Source: Spirometra erinaceieuropaei (taxonomy: Eukaryota > Platyhelminthes > Cestoda > Diphyllobothriidea > Diphyllobothriidae). Taken from it: 64,000 bases of DNA. Below the pieces are notes generated by a model, which made no database searches, was not told the origin of the DNA, and saw nothing but the letters and a program-made list of their open reading frames with translations. Both the position numbers and the translations under genes were made by a program. The stretch covers positions 2,091,393 through 2,155,392 of the forward strand of contig CACRXP010000015.1 in assembly GCA_902702965.1 (NCBI GenBank). The letters are read 5' to 3'. Positions 47,593-57,489 of the stretch are shown here, piece after piece; the stretch's first letter is position 1, and each line of letters starts with the position of its first letter.

Positions 47593-48224
47593 GCCTGGCA
47601 TTTAGCGCAAGGCCACCTATGTTAGGTGGGAGGTTCCTGTTCTTTCGCCCTGCTGCGTAGCACGTGAGTAATTCTCAAGTAAATGCTTCTTCGCGGACTA
47701 ATGTATTCCAGCAGTACTCTAGAAACCTATTTGATCAATACAAAATGAAATCATTCGTAAAAAGTGTAATCCCGGGTGTGGTTTATGTGAAAGGAGAAAG
47801 AAAACCGTCTACTGTAAAAAAATATGTGTAGGCCTTAATACCTGTCTGGACTGACGAATGAAATGAGCTGATAGAACTTTAACTACGCGCGGTTTTTGAC
47901 TAAATGGCAATTACATTGGTGGCAAAGACAAAAATCGTTGGGTAACAACTGGTGGAATTTTAGGGAAATAGAAGGAAGAGAATGCAATTCTGGCTTATTC
48001 GACTTACGCAAACGTACAAACGTAAGTATCCAGTGTTTCCTAGAAGGTCTAGGCTGGAAAATTGCCGATGGTCGCTTGGCAACAGTCACTGATGATATAC
48101 AAAGAATACCAGTAAGCACACCAGATAGAAGGCAATGAAATAGTGAGGCTTATTGAACAAAGCAAGAATTATTGACATTTCTGCTCCACTAGAGAGCCAC
48201 AGCGGTCTGTCTTACCAATGCTGC
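47593..48224. other. No gene recognised
   Basis: Short frames on both strands at 47880-48140 have no family motif. Confidence 0.35.
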
Positions 48225-48385
48225 TACTGGAAGGCCTGTTGATCTGCACGCCTCCCATGTAACCAGTCACTTTATTTAGGCAGAGTCCGAATACCGAATA
48301 TGAGAGAAAGGTTGCTGCGTCTGCCAGTGGACTGCACGCCGCATAAGCGTGGCTCAAATAGTTTCCACCCACTGCAAAAATGATG
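48225..48385 (-). other. Possible internal exon, function unknown
   Basis: On the minus strand a TTTTTGCAG acceptor-like site is followed by an open segment of about 156 bases (a multiple of three), ending at ATTG|GTAAGA, a good donor. The open frame reads GGNYLSHAYAACSPLADAAT, then a hydrophobic SYSVFGLCLNKVTGYMGG stretch. I do not recognise the protein, and the neighbouring sequence gives no second exon. It may be coincidence. Confidence 0.25.
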
Positions 48386-50495
48386 AACAAAGTAAATGGT
48401 TCGACCACGTGCTGCGAACGGGACGATAGTGCCACTCATCCTTACCGCTGCCGCGTGTTCTGCTATCCGAGTCAACAATAATACCCCAGTCTCACTGACG
48501 TAAATGATTTCCCGCAGTTACACCAGATTAGACAGGCTTTATTTCTTTCTTGTCGTAGCTGTGGGACCGCTGGATTCATTGACCGGCACCTGATTGTTGC
48601 CCTCAATCTGTGTGCAATCTACCAGTCAAATGATGTGATAAGACTGCTGCGAGTTTGCGGGACGTTCATGAGAAACGGGACCGTTTACCAGCATGTGAAC
48701 CCTGCGTCGTATAAGCTTCCGATTTGCTTCTACAGTAAGTGTTTAACGAAAATTCGAGGATGGCCACTGGAACAAAAGTTATTTTCCTAAAACATATTCG
48801 ACTCCACATTGCTGCGGTGCCTTTTTACGCCGATAGTTTGCCTTGGCACACCTGGCCTCATTGCGGTCTTCTAACTGAAAAAACCTGTCGAAATTAACAA
48901 CAGGCAGCAGACACAGTGTTCATGTTAATATATAGCGACTTTTAAGAAATAAAAAACATAAAGGAAGTCTTAGAAATAGTCACATTGTTCGGAAATGCCA
49001 CTAGTTTACGAAAAAGAGAAAAACTCGACAGCGTTAAAAATTTATTTATTTGCGTAAACTTCAGTTCTCTATGCACAGAAAATCTTTCCATGTAAAACAC
49101 CAAGTACACATGGCAACACAACTAACTTTTTAAAATAGCACTATAGGGAAGTTAGCATTAAAATTATTCTTACGAATCAGTGTAATGTCAAATATCGGCC
49201 ATGAAATATCGCCAACTACTGGATGATTTTCAGTGTTTTCAGTCTATTTCCCAACTGGATAGATTCTGTATTATTCTCTCATTAAAACCTTTGAAATTGG
49301 ATACTTCTAGTAGGCGCTTACCGGAGTGGCGAATGTTTAGGCTTTCTTTTCCATGTAGGTGGTTGTTTGGGTCACATTTGAAGACTCAGGCAAACATTAA
49401 ACGTCAGCGCCGAAAAAATGAACCTCCACAACTAAAGTCTACAGCGAATACTTGTTCGATCAATTAGAAAACGTCCTCTGGTATGTTGCTTTTTTAAGAA
49501 AGGCTTTAATACTGCATTCCGTTGACGGACGTCTGCTTACTTTGCATTTAACACGGTAAAGCTAAGAAACAATTCGACACTTTCAAACATTTAAATCACG
49601 TTGTTAAAAAAAATACTGATATGTTCGGCCGAAAACATAAGAACGTGCCTTTTGTATTGTATTGCGTCCGTTTTTGACGTGTATGGCCATTTGTAGGCTG
49701 CGTTTTTTGATAATGATAGGAACCTGATAAGACCATATGTAAACTGATATTTTGCTAATAATATTAATGTTTGGCTCGTTTCATTTCTTAATTATGTATG
49801 CTGAGAAGATAGACTACACGGAAAGTAATGTACCGCATGTTAAGAACTGAAAGAACATATTCGGTGCTAGTTTATTTTAAGTCAAAACATAAAATTTTCT
49901 AAATGGCAAAACATATTCGACCCATTTAAACGAGGAATTGCCTGAGCGTTATTTCTAAATCTAGGGCTCGAAATCACACAGGCTTACTGGTGTGACTCTT
50001 AAACATCGATTTTACCGCTGGTTCCCTTAAACAAACCTGTGTATTAGCAGGTTAATTTCCACGGTTAGCATTGGACAAAAATCGATTTTTAACTTACGCA
50101 AACTCGGTCTATTAAACTTTTCAAGAAAAAATTACGCTCCACTCAAAAAGGCATGCTCAGATGCTCAACCACGGTCTTGGACGGATATTAGCATGATTCG
50201 TTTTTGTTCAACGTTATGGACATTTTGCTGGATAAAATTGCGAGCACGTTTTCTGCACAAGAAAAAGACATTTCCTTAAAAAGGATGAAGAAGCAAGCAA
50301 AATATGCGACGTTTAGGACGTCCAAATATTCTTATATATGTTTCCGCCATCCGATTTCATGAGACAGGTCACGTAAGTTAGCGTGCCTTGGTGGCTGATT
50401 GTGCGAGGTATACTGAAGGTAAGTAATTGTGTCACATGCTGCCTCTGGTTTAGAGCTTAATCTGTTAGATCGCCGCAATCAAGGCGACAGATGGT
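48386..50495. other. No gene recognised
   Basis: AT-rich sequence. Near 50356-50385 the string GATTTCATGAGACAGGTCACG resembles a right terminus of the palindromic transposon family, but I could not place its left end. Confidence 0.35.
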
Positions 50496-50560
50496 GTTTT
50501 TCCTCCTCCTCCTCCTCCTGCTCCTCTTTATCCTCCTCCCCCTCCTCCTCCTACTCTTCC
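50496..50560. repeat. TCC-type trinucleotide microsatellite
   Basis: An interrupted TCC/CTCC run on the plus strand. No coding context. Confidence 0.8.
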
Positions 50561-51336
50561 CATGCAAAATTATATGTCCTAAATGACTGTGCTGCGATGC
50601 ACTTTGAATGCAACACTTCATATCATGCTATAATTATAAAGGGGTTAATTGCACGTCATGTCCTGAATTACAGTCCGTGGGAGTAGATGATCAGGCCTCT
50701 AACCGTTTCAGATGCATCTGCAGTATAGGTCTGAAAATTGGGGGGTCCAGTTGCGTACGTTCGGGCCCACTGTGCGTTTTGGAACAGAAGTCAGGCAGAT
50801 GGATCCGTTTGGCATGCCTTTCAACAGTCATTTATATTCCCTAGTCACCAAGCTCTGGAAACTAGACGTAAAATTTTTATGCCATCTTTTTCCAAGCAAC
50901 TTCTCCCTTTAGGCTTTTCCCTCAAAAGGGTTGACATTCGACACACCGATACAGTTCCTTTTTCCAGTCTGAAAATTTAGATGTTTGCAAGTGACCCTGT
51001 AGGCCTTCTTCTGCACACTGCAAAGGGCATAAAAAACATTAAAGTCGTTGCTTCAGCTTTCAGTAAAAGTCTCTTGACCAGTGGCACCACAGATGGATTC
51101 GCCATTATCAATAGTGTTTTAATGGAAGTATTTGCATGATAAATATTCAGAGGGAATATATATGATGATGCTACAATGAGGCTTTCACTTTTTTGCTTGA
51201 AACAATAATGGAATGTCACCAGTCCCTGCATGCGATACCAAGATTTTTTGACCTTGCGCTCCTTCATTGTGTCGTGTTGGACCTTGGGTAGTACCCCCTA
51301 TGTTCAGTCAGTCAAGATGATGGACATTACATGGTG
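50561..51336. other. No gene recognised
   Basis: Overlapping short frames, none with family motifs. Confidence 0.35.
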
Positions 51337-51640
51337 TCAGACAAGACCATTGGTCTCGTCCGTCTCCTTTATCTCAAAGAGCCCGATTCCTAGGATGTGA
51401 TCTTTCTTGAAGATTCGGTTATAATTCAGGACATAGAACTCGCAATTTTTCCTCCTTCGGACCCCTCGGTTGTCGTTGCTGAATTACGTAGTTCAGGTCA
51501 CAGGTAGTCGATTTCGGTAAGGAAGAATTTGTCGCACCAAATGCGAACATCTGCGATATATGCCGGAGGTGCAAACTCTGATGGATGCGTCAACGAAAAA
51601 CGACGGCGTCTCACCGCCGTTCTGCGACCGCTTATTCCAT
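51337..51640 (-). pseudogene. Possible decayed coding segment with C2-domain-like stretch
   Basis: On the minus strand a frame at 51477-51337 reads CEFYVLNYNRIFKKDHILG, then IGLFEIKETDETNG and a stop. EFxVLxYxRxxKxDxxxG is the pattern around calcium-binding loop 3 of C2 domains (membrane-binding modules), with the first two loop aspartates replaced by Asn. Immediately upstream a different frame reads PPAYIADVRIWCDKFFLTEIDYL before a stop, which also looks coding-like. An acceptor-like TTCAG precedes the first segment. Too short and broken to name a gene; either a relic or an exon I cannot delimit. Confidence 0.3.
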
Positions 51641-53407
51641 TTAGTGCAGTCTTTACTGATGGCTAGGAGTGGGAATCCAACTAGTTAACTTGACTCATTT
51701 CTACGTTTGGCGACCGTCCCTCCGCCATTCGAACTGTTTTCTGGAACTATTTATTTCGTATGCACCGTGAAGGGACTATTTTGACAACTTCTGTGTGTTT
51801 TAGTTGTTAACCAAATATTCCTAAGTACACAATATGCACGTCTCGCATTTTAGCTCAGGCCAGCTTACCTGTGAGCATTCCCCAAAGTATGTATTCGTCA
51901 CGCTCTATGCCCGCTCTTTGTCGACGTTCCCAAGAAATACTTAAAGCCAAGTGAAATTAAGGCTTTACTTCTCTGGTTAAAGGGCGCAGCATGGACGTCT
52001 GGCGATGGCTTATTAGTCGGCAAGAGCTATCATAGGCATTTTTGTCTTTTTTGGATATTTCCTCTACATTTTTGATTGCTGTATACGACGTTATCAGTGG
52101 AAAAAAAACCAAAATAAGTGGAATGCTAGTACATTCACATAGTTAAATAAATCGGTAAAAATGAGGTCGCGTGGGTTTTTTCTTGTTACCAACCACACCC
52201 GAATTCGTGACAGCCTGGAGCTTAAATAGCATAGTCGTTCGTTTAACTGCGCTTTTACCAAGTTCTGTACGTACGGACATCTGGTTTCATGATTTATGGT
52301 CAACTTATGACCTTCAGATAACCAGAGATAAACTAAAGAGGGTCATTCTAAGCTCCGCCTTTTCTCGGTATCTGATCTGCCTAACAGATAAAGCGCTAGA
52401 TGTACTCCTGAAGGGCAATGCGATTATCCCTGATTATGTTTTACTTAGGAAAATCAAGATGCAGTTGGCGGGACCGAAATTCTTCGCAGAGACCTTAATC
52501 AGCACTCATGCGAGCAAACAGCTTAAATGGCTGAGAGCAGCAAAATTCGCTCATGCTCGAGAGACGGTCAACAGAGCCGGACTCAAAATTATTATTAGAA
52601 AATAACTGTTGTTTGCCTTCTCCAATAGCGGAGGTTTCTCAGACGCATACCATACAACTATTCGTTCTTCTCTCTGCCTGACATTACTCCATGTATGCTT
52701 GTTCGGCTTTTGTATTATCGCTCCATCGTAATTCGTGGTCTTCCTCCTTTTTTCGTCTGTCTTCAGTGTACTGGCATATCGTCGTCTGTCCACTCAAGAA
52801 TTTTCCAGGAACTGTCTCCGAATCCATCCGCAATACCTCAAAAATTGCATTGTTTGTGCAAATGTTGTATTAAATAAGGCACGAAAAAGATCTGTGGCAA
52901 ATCGGCTTTCTTTATAATGTTATTCTTATTCTGAAACATAGCTAACCCATATATTTAACAGAGTTATAAAACCTCGGGACTTTGGTGAGATTCGAAACTA
53001 TAACAGCAAGAATGAGGTTTAAATATGGCTAACCCGCTGGTCACCTGATCTAGGAGATCGCGACCGGGAGTTCTGCGTTTATTTGCACTCCGGTAAAATT
53101 ATCCACCTAGCTTAATGCAGTATATGGAGTCCACTAATCCTGACAAAATAAGCAGACTGCTTAAGAAGGCTTTTTAAGTAACAATTCCATAATTCACCAG
53201 ATGACTACCAGTTCCGCATAAGTGAGGATGTCTTGGACCTGCTAAGTGGCGTGTTGGTTGTGATCGAGCTTTGCCCTAACTGTCATGGGTCCGAATGCAA
53301 TCAAAACCGCCGAGGCCTACACAAATGTTTTAACGAAGTATGTATATCTGCTTACCGTAATGGATTTTTGTGCCCTGCATACCAAAGGACCGACTTAAGT
53401 CTGCAAA
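51641..53407. other. No gene recognised
   Basis: Contains the longest unassigned open frame of the window (52171-52605, plus, 144 codons, non-ATG start). It shows no domain motif, and frames of this length are expected about once by chance here. Confidence 0.4.
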
Positions 53408-54180
53408 CAATAGGTGGACTAACTCATGAAATGTCAAGCAAAATTCCGAAATGCGTTTTCGTTTTGAAAAGGTTAATTAAGTAGGGTTGCAAAACTAATT
53501 TGTCTGCAGTATAACTCTATAAAAATTCAACTACCGCAGGTTGCCGGCTTTCGAATGAACTTCCTTCCGGCTGCATAAAAGAACGATACTCTGTAAAAAC
53601 GACTACGTAAGTAGCATGCATTTGTCTTATTGATTTTCGATGCCCTTGAAAATTCTATAATATTTCACAGAAAATAGGCATACAGATATTTGTTCTTCCG
53701 CTTATTCGGTAGGCAATAAAATCTTCTTTTAATTTTATACTCGAAAAAGGGTACGACTTGGTTTTCAAAAACTTTTCTGATTCCCGAGTAATTTTCAACC
53801 CACTCTGCCGTCACAATTGTACTCAGGGTTTACAAACTACTAGCCATGTATATTCCGCGTACGGAAATACATAAATTTATCTACGGTATTAAGTAAAGAC
53901 TATATGGGGTTCATGAAATTCAGCCTTGGATTTTATCCATATGATTAACTTTACAAGCCACATTGGTAAATGCAGAGACATGAAGTTTTATGAACGAACA
54001 ATTCAGGATATTTAGAAGTCCCCCAATCAGAAACTTTTTGAAAACCAAATTTTTACAGTCCTTCGAGTATAAAATGGAAAGATGTAATTCTCTACCGAAA
54101 GCGCAAAAGAATAAAAACTCCTATGCATGGTTTCCATGAAATATAACTGGACTTTAAGGGGCATCGAAAATCAATGACAA

Positions 54181-54192
54181 AAATTTATGTTA
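54181..54192. repeat. Target-site duplication of the PLE, left copy
   Basis: AAATTTATGTTA, repeated exactly at 57271-57282 on the other side of the PLE. A 12-bp direct repeat flanking the element is consistent with target-primed reverse transcription. Confidence 0.85.
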
Positions 54193-54964
54193 AGTCAAAT
54201 TGCCGAACACGTGTTTTCAGTAACTCTTCATCAGGCCAAAACGGTTACAATGAAGTTTAAGTTATGCGAATTACAGGACTTATAAATGATTCGGGGACAA
54301 TTAACATTGATCGTTCCCACGCCACTCGCATGACGAGGCGTGCTATGGCGTGGTCGGCGTGTCGTGGTAATTGGGTTCAGGGGGCGAGGAAGAGGGGGGC
54401 ATAGGCTGTGAGTACGTCGTGTACCTTGTGCACCCACCCTGGCATCAGGAAGTTGGAGCGACGTTGGGGTCGGCGTCGGCCACGGAAGACAGAGCGCCTG
54501 TGTCAGAGTCTTCTGACAGCATAGCACTGGATTGGCTAGCCGTATAGCCACTGCCTCAGCTGTAGCTAGCACCCGTTGGCGTAGGCCTTTGGAGAAGCCT
54601 GCTGGTGTCCAGTAGACAATCTGAAAGGCTTCTTTGGTATCGACTCGGTGATTCGTATCGACAAGATGTGCGGCAATAGAACTCGAGATCGATTTCTTCT
54701 CACCTTTGCCTAGCCAGGCCGGTATGTGTTCACGTACTCTCTTTTCCAAACGCCCTGTTGTACGGCCGATGTAGCCCGCTCCACAAGAGTAAGTGAATGA
54801 ATAAATACACATTGATGTGGCCTGCAACGGGAGTCGGTCTTTACCTCCCAAGCGTAGGAGGGGAGAGTTAGTAAAACACACACGTAAGTTCGCCGCGGGG
54901 AAAGCGCTAGTGATCGCTGTCTTCAGACGTCTTTTTACCAGTTCACTTGCTGCGTCTCCTTGAA
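54192..54964 (-). repeat. Inverted terminal arm of the PLE (left)
   Basis: 773 bp, near-perfect reverse complement of 56470-57242. It carries a minus-strand open frame (54986-54231, 251 codons) identical in translation to the C-terminal part of the plus-strand protein: GIY-YIG domain and Pro/Thr-rich tail. The first nine residues come from the junction. It ends with a hammerhead motif (54239-54200). Such terminal arms are the pseudo-LTRs of PLEs. Confidence 0.9.
54200..54239 (-). ncRNA. Hammerhead ribozyme motif in left PLE arm
   Basis: Minus strand: TTGGC, CTGATGA, AGAGTTACT (2-bp stem II with a 5-base loop), GAAA, AACACGTGTT (stem III), C at the cleavage position, then GGCAA. Compared with the right-arm copy it has C instead of T at the cleavage base and one mismatch in stem I. 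Confidence 0.65.
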
Positions 54965-57203
54965 TAATCCGGAACGGTACGTTCATAACTATTCCTCAGT
55001 ACAGCTTGACAAAACTCTCATAGAGGTACTGTCTCTTGGTCCTAGGTTTTGCAATGCACGGCGGATGCCGAAGCAGCTAGAGTTAGAAGTCCAATTCGAA
55101 AGTCTATTCAGTCAGACTGCCGATCTAAAACCTAGCGGGCCTAGAGAAGTAGACTATCTGAAGTCGACTATGGTTAATTGCTGTCAACAGTACTTAAGAA
55201 AGGCTCCAAAAAACAAAGGTCCATTAACAAGGGCCCATCTCAATAGCCTCAGCGAACTTCGTAAAAACGAAAACATTGTGCTAACCAGGCCGGATAAGGG
55301 TTCAGGAGTTGTACTGAGGGATAGAAAAGAGTACGTATAAAAACTAGAAGCAATCTTGTCGGATCGTACCAAATTCTCGAAATCCGAGAAAGACAGGGGC
55401 CGCACCGAGGCCGTTGAAGGTCAACTGACGGCGGTCCTCAAAGTTCTCCACAAAGAAGGTCATTTATCTGACAAAGAATATGAGCGACTCAGACCAGTAG
55501 GCACGGCCATACCCAGAATGTACGGCCTTCCAAAAATTCACAAACACGGACTACCCCTACGTCCGATCCTGGATATGCGGAATTCGCCCTATCACACCAT
55601 AGCAAAGTGGCTAGTCGAAAAGCTTAAACCGCTGCAAAGTCATTTGGATCCCCTAAGTCTGAAGGACACCTTCGAGTTTGTCGAGGCGATAAAGGATATT
55701 AACGTTGACGGACGGAGGATGCTATCTTTAGACGTAGCATCATTGTTTACTAATGTACTTGTAGCCAAAACAATAAACTACCTTTGTGACGTTATCCGCG
55801 ACACGAACTACCCGTTAGGCATGCCGTTGGAGACGCTAAAAGAGCTTCTGACACGGTGCACGCAAAACGTCCAGTTTCTCTGCAATGGTCAATTGTACAG
55901 GCAAATAGACGGCGTAGCGATGGGCTCACCGCTCGGCCCATTTCTCGCAAATGTCTCAATGGGTAAAGTCGAGCTGACAAGTTTACAAGACACCATTAAT
56001 GACCTCAGCTTCTACGGTCGGTACGTAGACGATATTTTCTGCCTGACCGATGTTACCACCGACACAGACGTCCTGATTCAAAAATTCAACAATTCACACC
56101 CCTCGCTAACGTTCTCTGCAGAGTTTGAGGCAAACAATGAAATCGCGTTCCTCGACGTTCTTCTGCACAGACAAGAGGATGGGTCTATCCAACGTAGAGT
56201 ATTCCGAAAGAAAACCTGAAAGGGACAATACATTAACTTTCACAGTTTTGTTCCCCTCAACATCAAACGAAATCTAGTCCGGGGATTGGCAGCTAGAGTG
56301 CGACGTATCTGCTCTCCTGAGACTGTGGATGCAGAACTCCAGCCGCTGCGGGATACACTCCACGAAAACGGATACCCAGAAAGATTTATCCTTCGAAATA
56401 TAGGGGAGCGCACTGCAAAACCTACCATGGCAACTGCAGAAAAGAAGGACTTATTTATAAGATTGCCTTTTCAAGGAGACGCAGCAAGTGAACTGGTAAA
56501 AAGACGTCTGAAGACAGCGATCACTAGCGCTTTCCCCGCGGCGAACTTACGTGTGTGTTTTACTAACTCTCCCCTCCTACGCTTGGGAGGTAAAGACCGA
56601 CTCCCGTTGCAGGCCACATCAATGTGTATTTATTCATTCACTTACTCTTGTGGAGCGGGCTACATCGGCCGTACAACAGGGCGTTTGGAAAAGAGAGTAC
56701 GTGAACACATACCGGCCTGGCTAGGCAAAGGTGAGAAGAAATCGATCTCGAGTTCTATTGCCGCACATCTTGTCGATACGAATCACCGAGTCGATACCAA
56801 AGAAGCCTTTCAGATTGTCTACTGGACACCAGCAGGCTTCTCCAAAGGCCTACGCCAACGGGTGCTAGCTACAGCTGAGGCAGTGGCTATACGGCTAGCC
56901 AATCCAGTGCTATGCTGTCAGAAGACTCTGACACAGGCGCTCTGTCTTCCGTGGCCGACGCCGACCCCAACGTCGCTCCAACTTCCTGATGCCAGGGTGG
57001 GTGCACAAGGTACACGACGTACTCACAGCCTATGCCCCCCTCTTCCTCGCCCCCTGAACCCAATTACCACGACACGCCGACCACGCCATAGCACGCCTCG
57101 TCATGCGAGTGGCGTGGGAACAATCAATGTTAATTGTCCCCGAATCATTTATAAGTCCTGTAATTCGCATAACTTAAACTTCATTGTAACCGTTTTGGCC
57201 TGA
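54960..57203 (+). pseudogene. PLE reverse transcriptase-GIY-YIG endonuclease, two nonsense codons
   Basis: One frame of about 748 codons. The N-terminal part has LTRPDKGSGVVL and PKIHKHGLPLRPI. RT motif A is SLDVASLFTNV, motif B GVAMGSPLGPFLANV, motif C YGRYVDDIFCL, and the post-palm segment is EIAFLDVLLHR. The thumb region NIKRNLVRGLAARVRRIC leads to the GIY-YIG nuclease: MCIYSFTYSCGAGYIGRTTG with RVREH, AHLVDTNH and an AIRLAN block. A Pro/Thr-rich tail ends at 57203. TAA at 55338-55340 (after DRKEYV) and TGA at 56217-56219 (VFRKKT then stop, where PLEs usually have Trp) interrupt it. No ATG opens the frame at the junction, so the N-terminus is uncertain; the first Met is in RRMPKQLEL. It would copy element RNA from a nicked target. 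Confidence 0.92.
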
Positions 57204-57242
57204 TGAAGAGTTACTGAAAACACGTGTTTGCCAATTTGACTT
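56470..57242 (+). repeat. Terminal arm of the PLE (right)
   Basis: Plus-strand partner of the left inverted arm, 773 bp, starting TTCAAGGAGACGCAGC and ending CAATTTGACTT. It includes the endonuclease coding region and the 3' ribozyme. Confidence 0.9.
57195..57234 (+). ncRNA. Hammerhead ribozyme motif at PLE 3' end
   Basis: TTGGC (57195-57199) and GCCAA (57230-57234) form a perfect 5-bp stem I. The core CTGATGA is at 57200-57206, stem II AG/CT with a 5-base loop at 57207-57215, and GAA follows at 57216-57218. Stem III AACACGTGTT is self-complementary (3 bp with a tetraloop as a monomer, or a longer stem between two molecules). T at 57229 is the cleavage-site base. All invariant core positions are present. 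Hammerheads at PLE ends are established in the literature; activity of this one is untested. Confidence 0.7.
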
Positions 57243-57270
57243 TTCAATTGTAACATGGGAATATTCGCTG

Positions 57271-57282
57271 AAATTTATGTTA
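57271..57282. repeat. Target-site duplication of the PLE, right copy
   Basis: AAATTTATGTTA, identical to 54181-54192. Confidence 0.85.
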
Positions 57283-57489
57283 CTTATTCAGCCTTTCTTT
57301 ACTATGTGTGGTTATTGCATGCAGCAGTAAGGAACTTCGTTCGAAAGCCGGCATCCTGAAGTAACTTAATTATTATAGGATTATACTGCAGATTGATTAT
57401 TTTTACAACCCTACTTAGTTAATCTTTTGGAAACAAAAATCCATTTTGGAATTTTGGTTGACATTTCATGAGTTAGCCCACCTACTGTA

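Larger units (their letters stand above)
54193..57270 (+). mobile_element. Nearly intact Penelope-like retroelement
   Basis: 3078 bp between 12-bp target duplications. Structure: an inverted copy of the element's own 3' end (54192-54964, minus), then one plus-strand frame for RT and GIY-YIG endonuclease (about 54960-57203), then the 3' end with a hammerhead motif and a 28-base tail. The two arms are 773 bp each, and their translations agree over the whole shared C-terminal region. Two in-frame stops (TAA at 55338, TGA at 56217) break the coding frame. Near-identical arms suggest recent insertion, or shared origin of both arms from one RNA at insertion. The element used RT plus a nick at the target; this copy would need a helper unless the stops are bypassed. 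Confidence 0.93.
53408..57487. mobile_element. Palindromic DNA transposon interrupted by a Penelope-like element
   Basis: Left end CAATAGGTGGACTAACTCATG, right end TTTCATGAGTTAGCCCACCTACTG followed by TA. The left portion (53408-54192) and right portion (57271-57487) together give a unit of about 1000 bp in the family order. The PLE sits at 54193-57270 in the right arm, between the blocks AAAATTTATGTTA and ACTTATTCAGCC. The interruption is close to the position of the 508-bp insertion in the copy at 40.2-41.6 kb. No transposase. Confidence 0.85.

Noticed and set aside
52171..52605. Open frame of 144 codons on the plus strand
   Set aside because: No domain motif, non-ATG start, and a frame this long is expected about once by chance in 64 kb of this composition.
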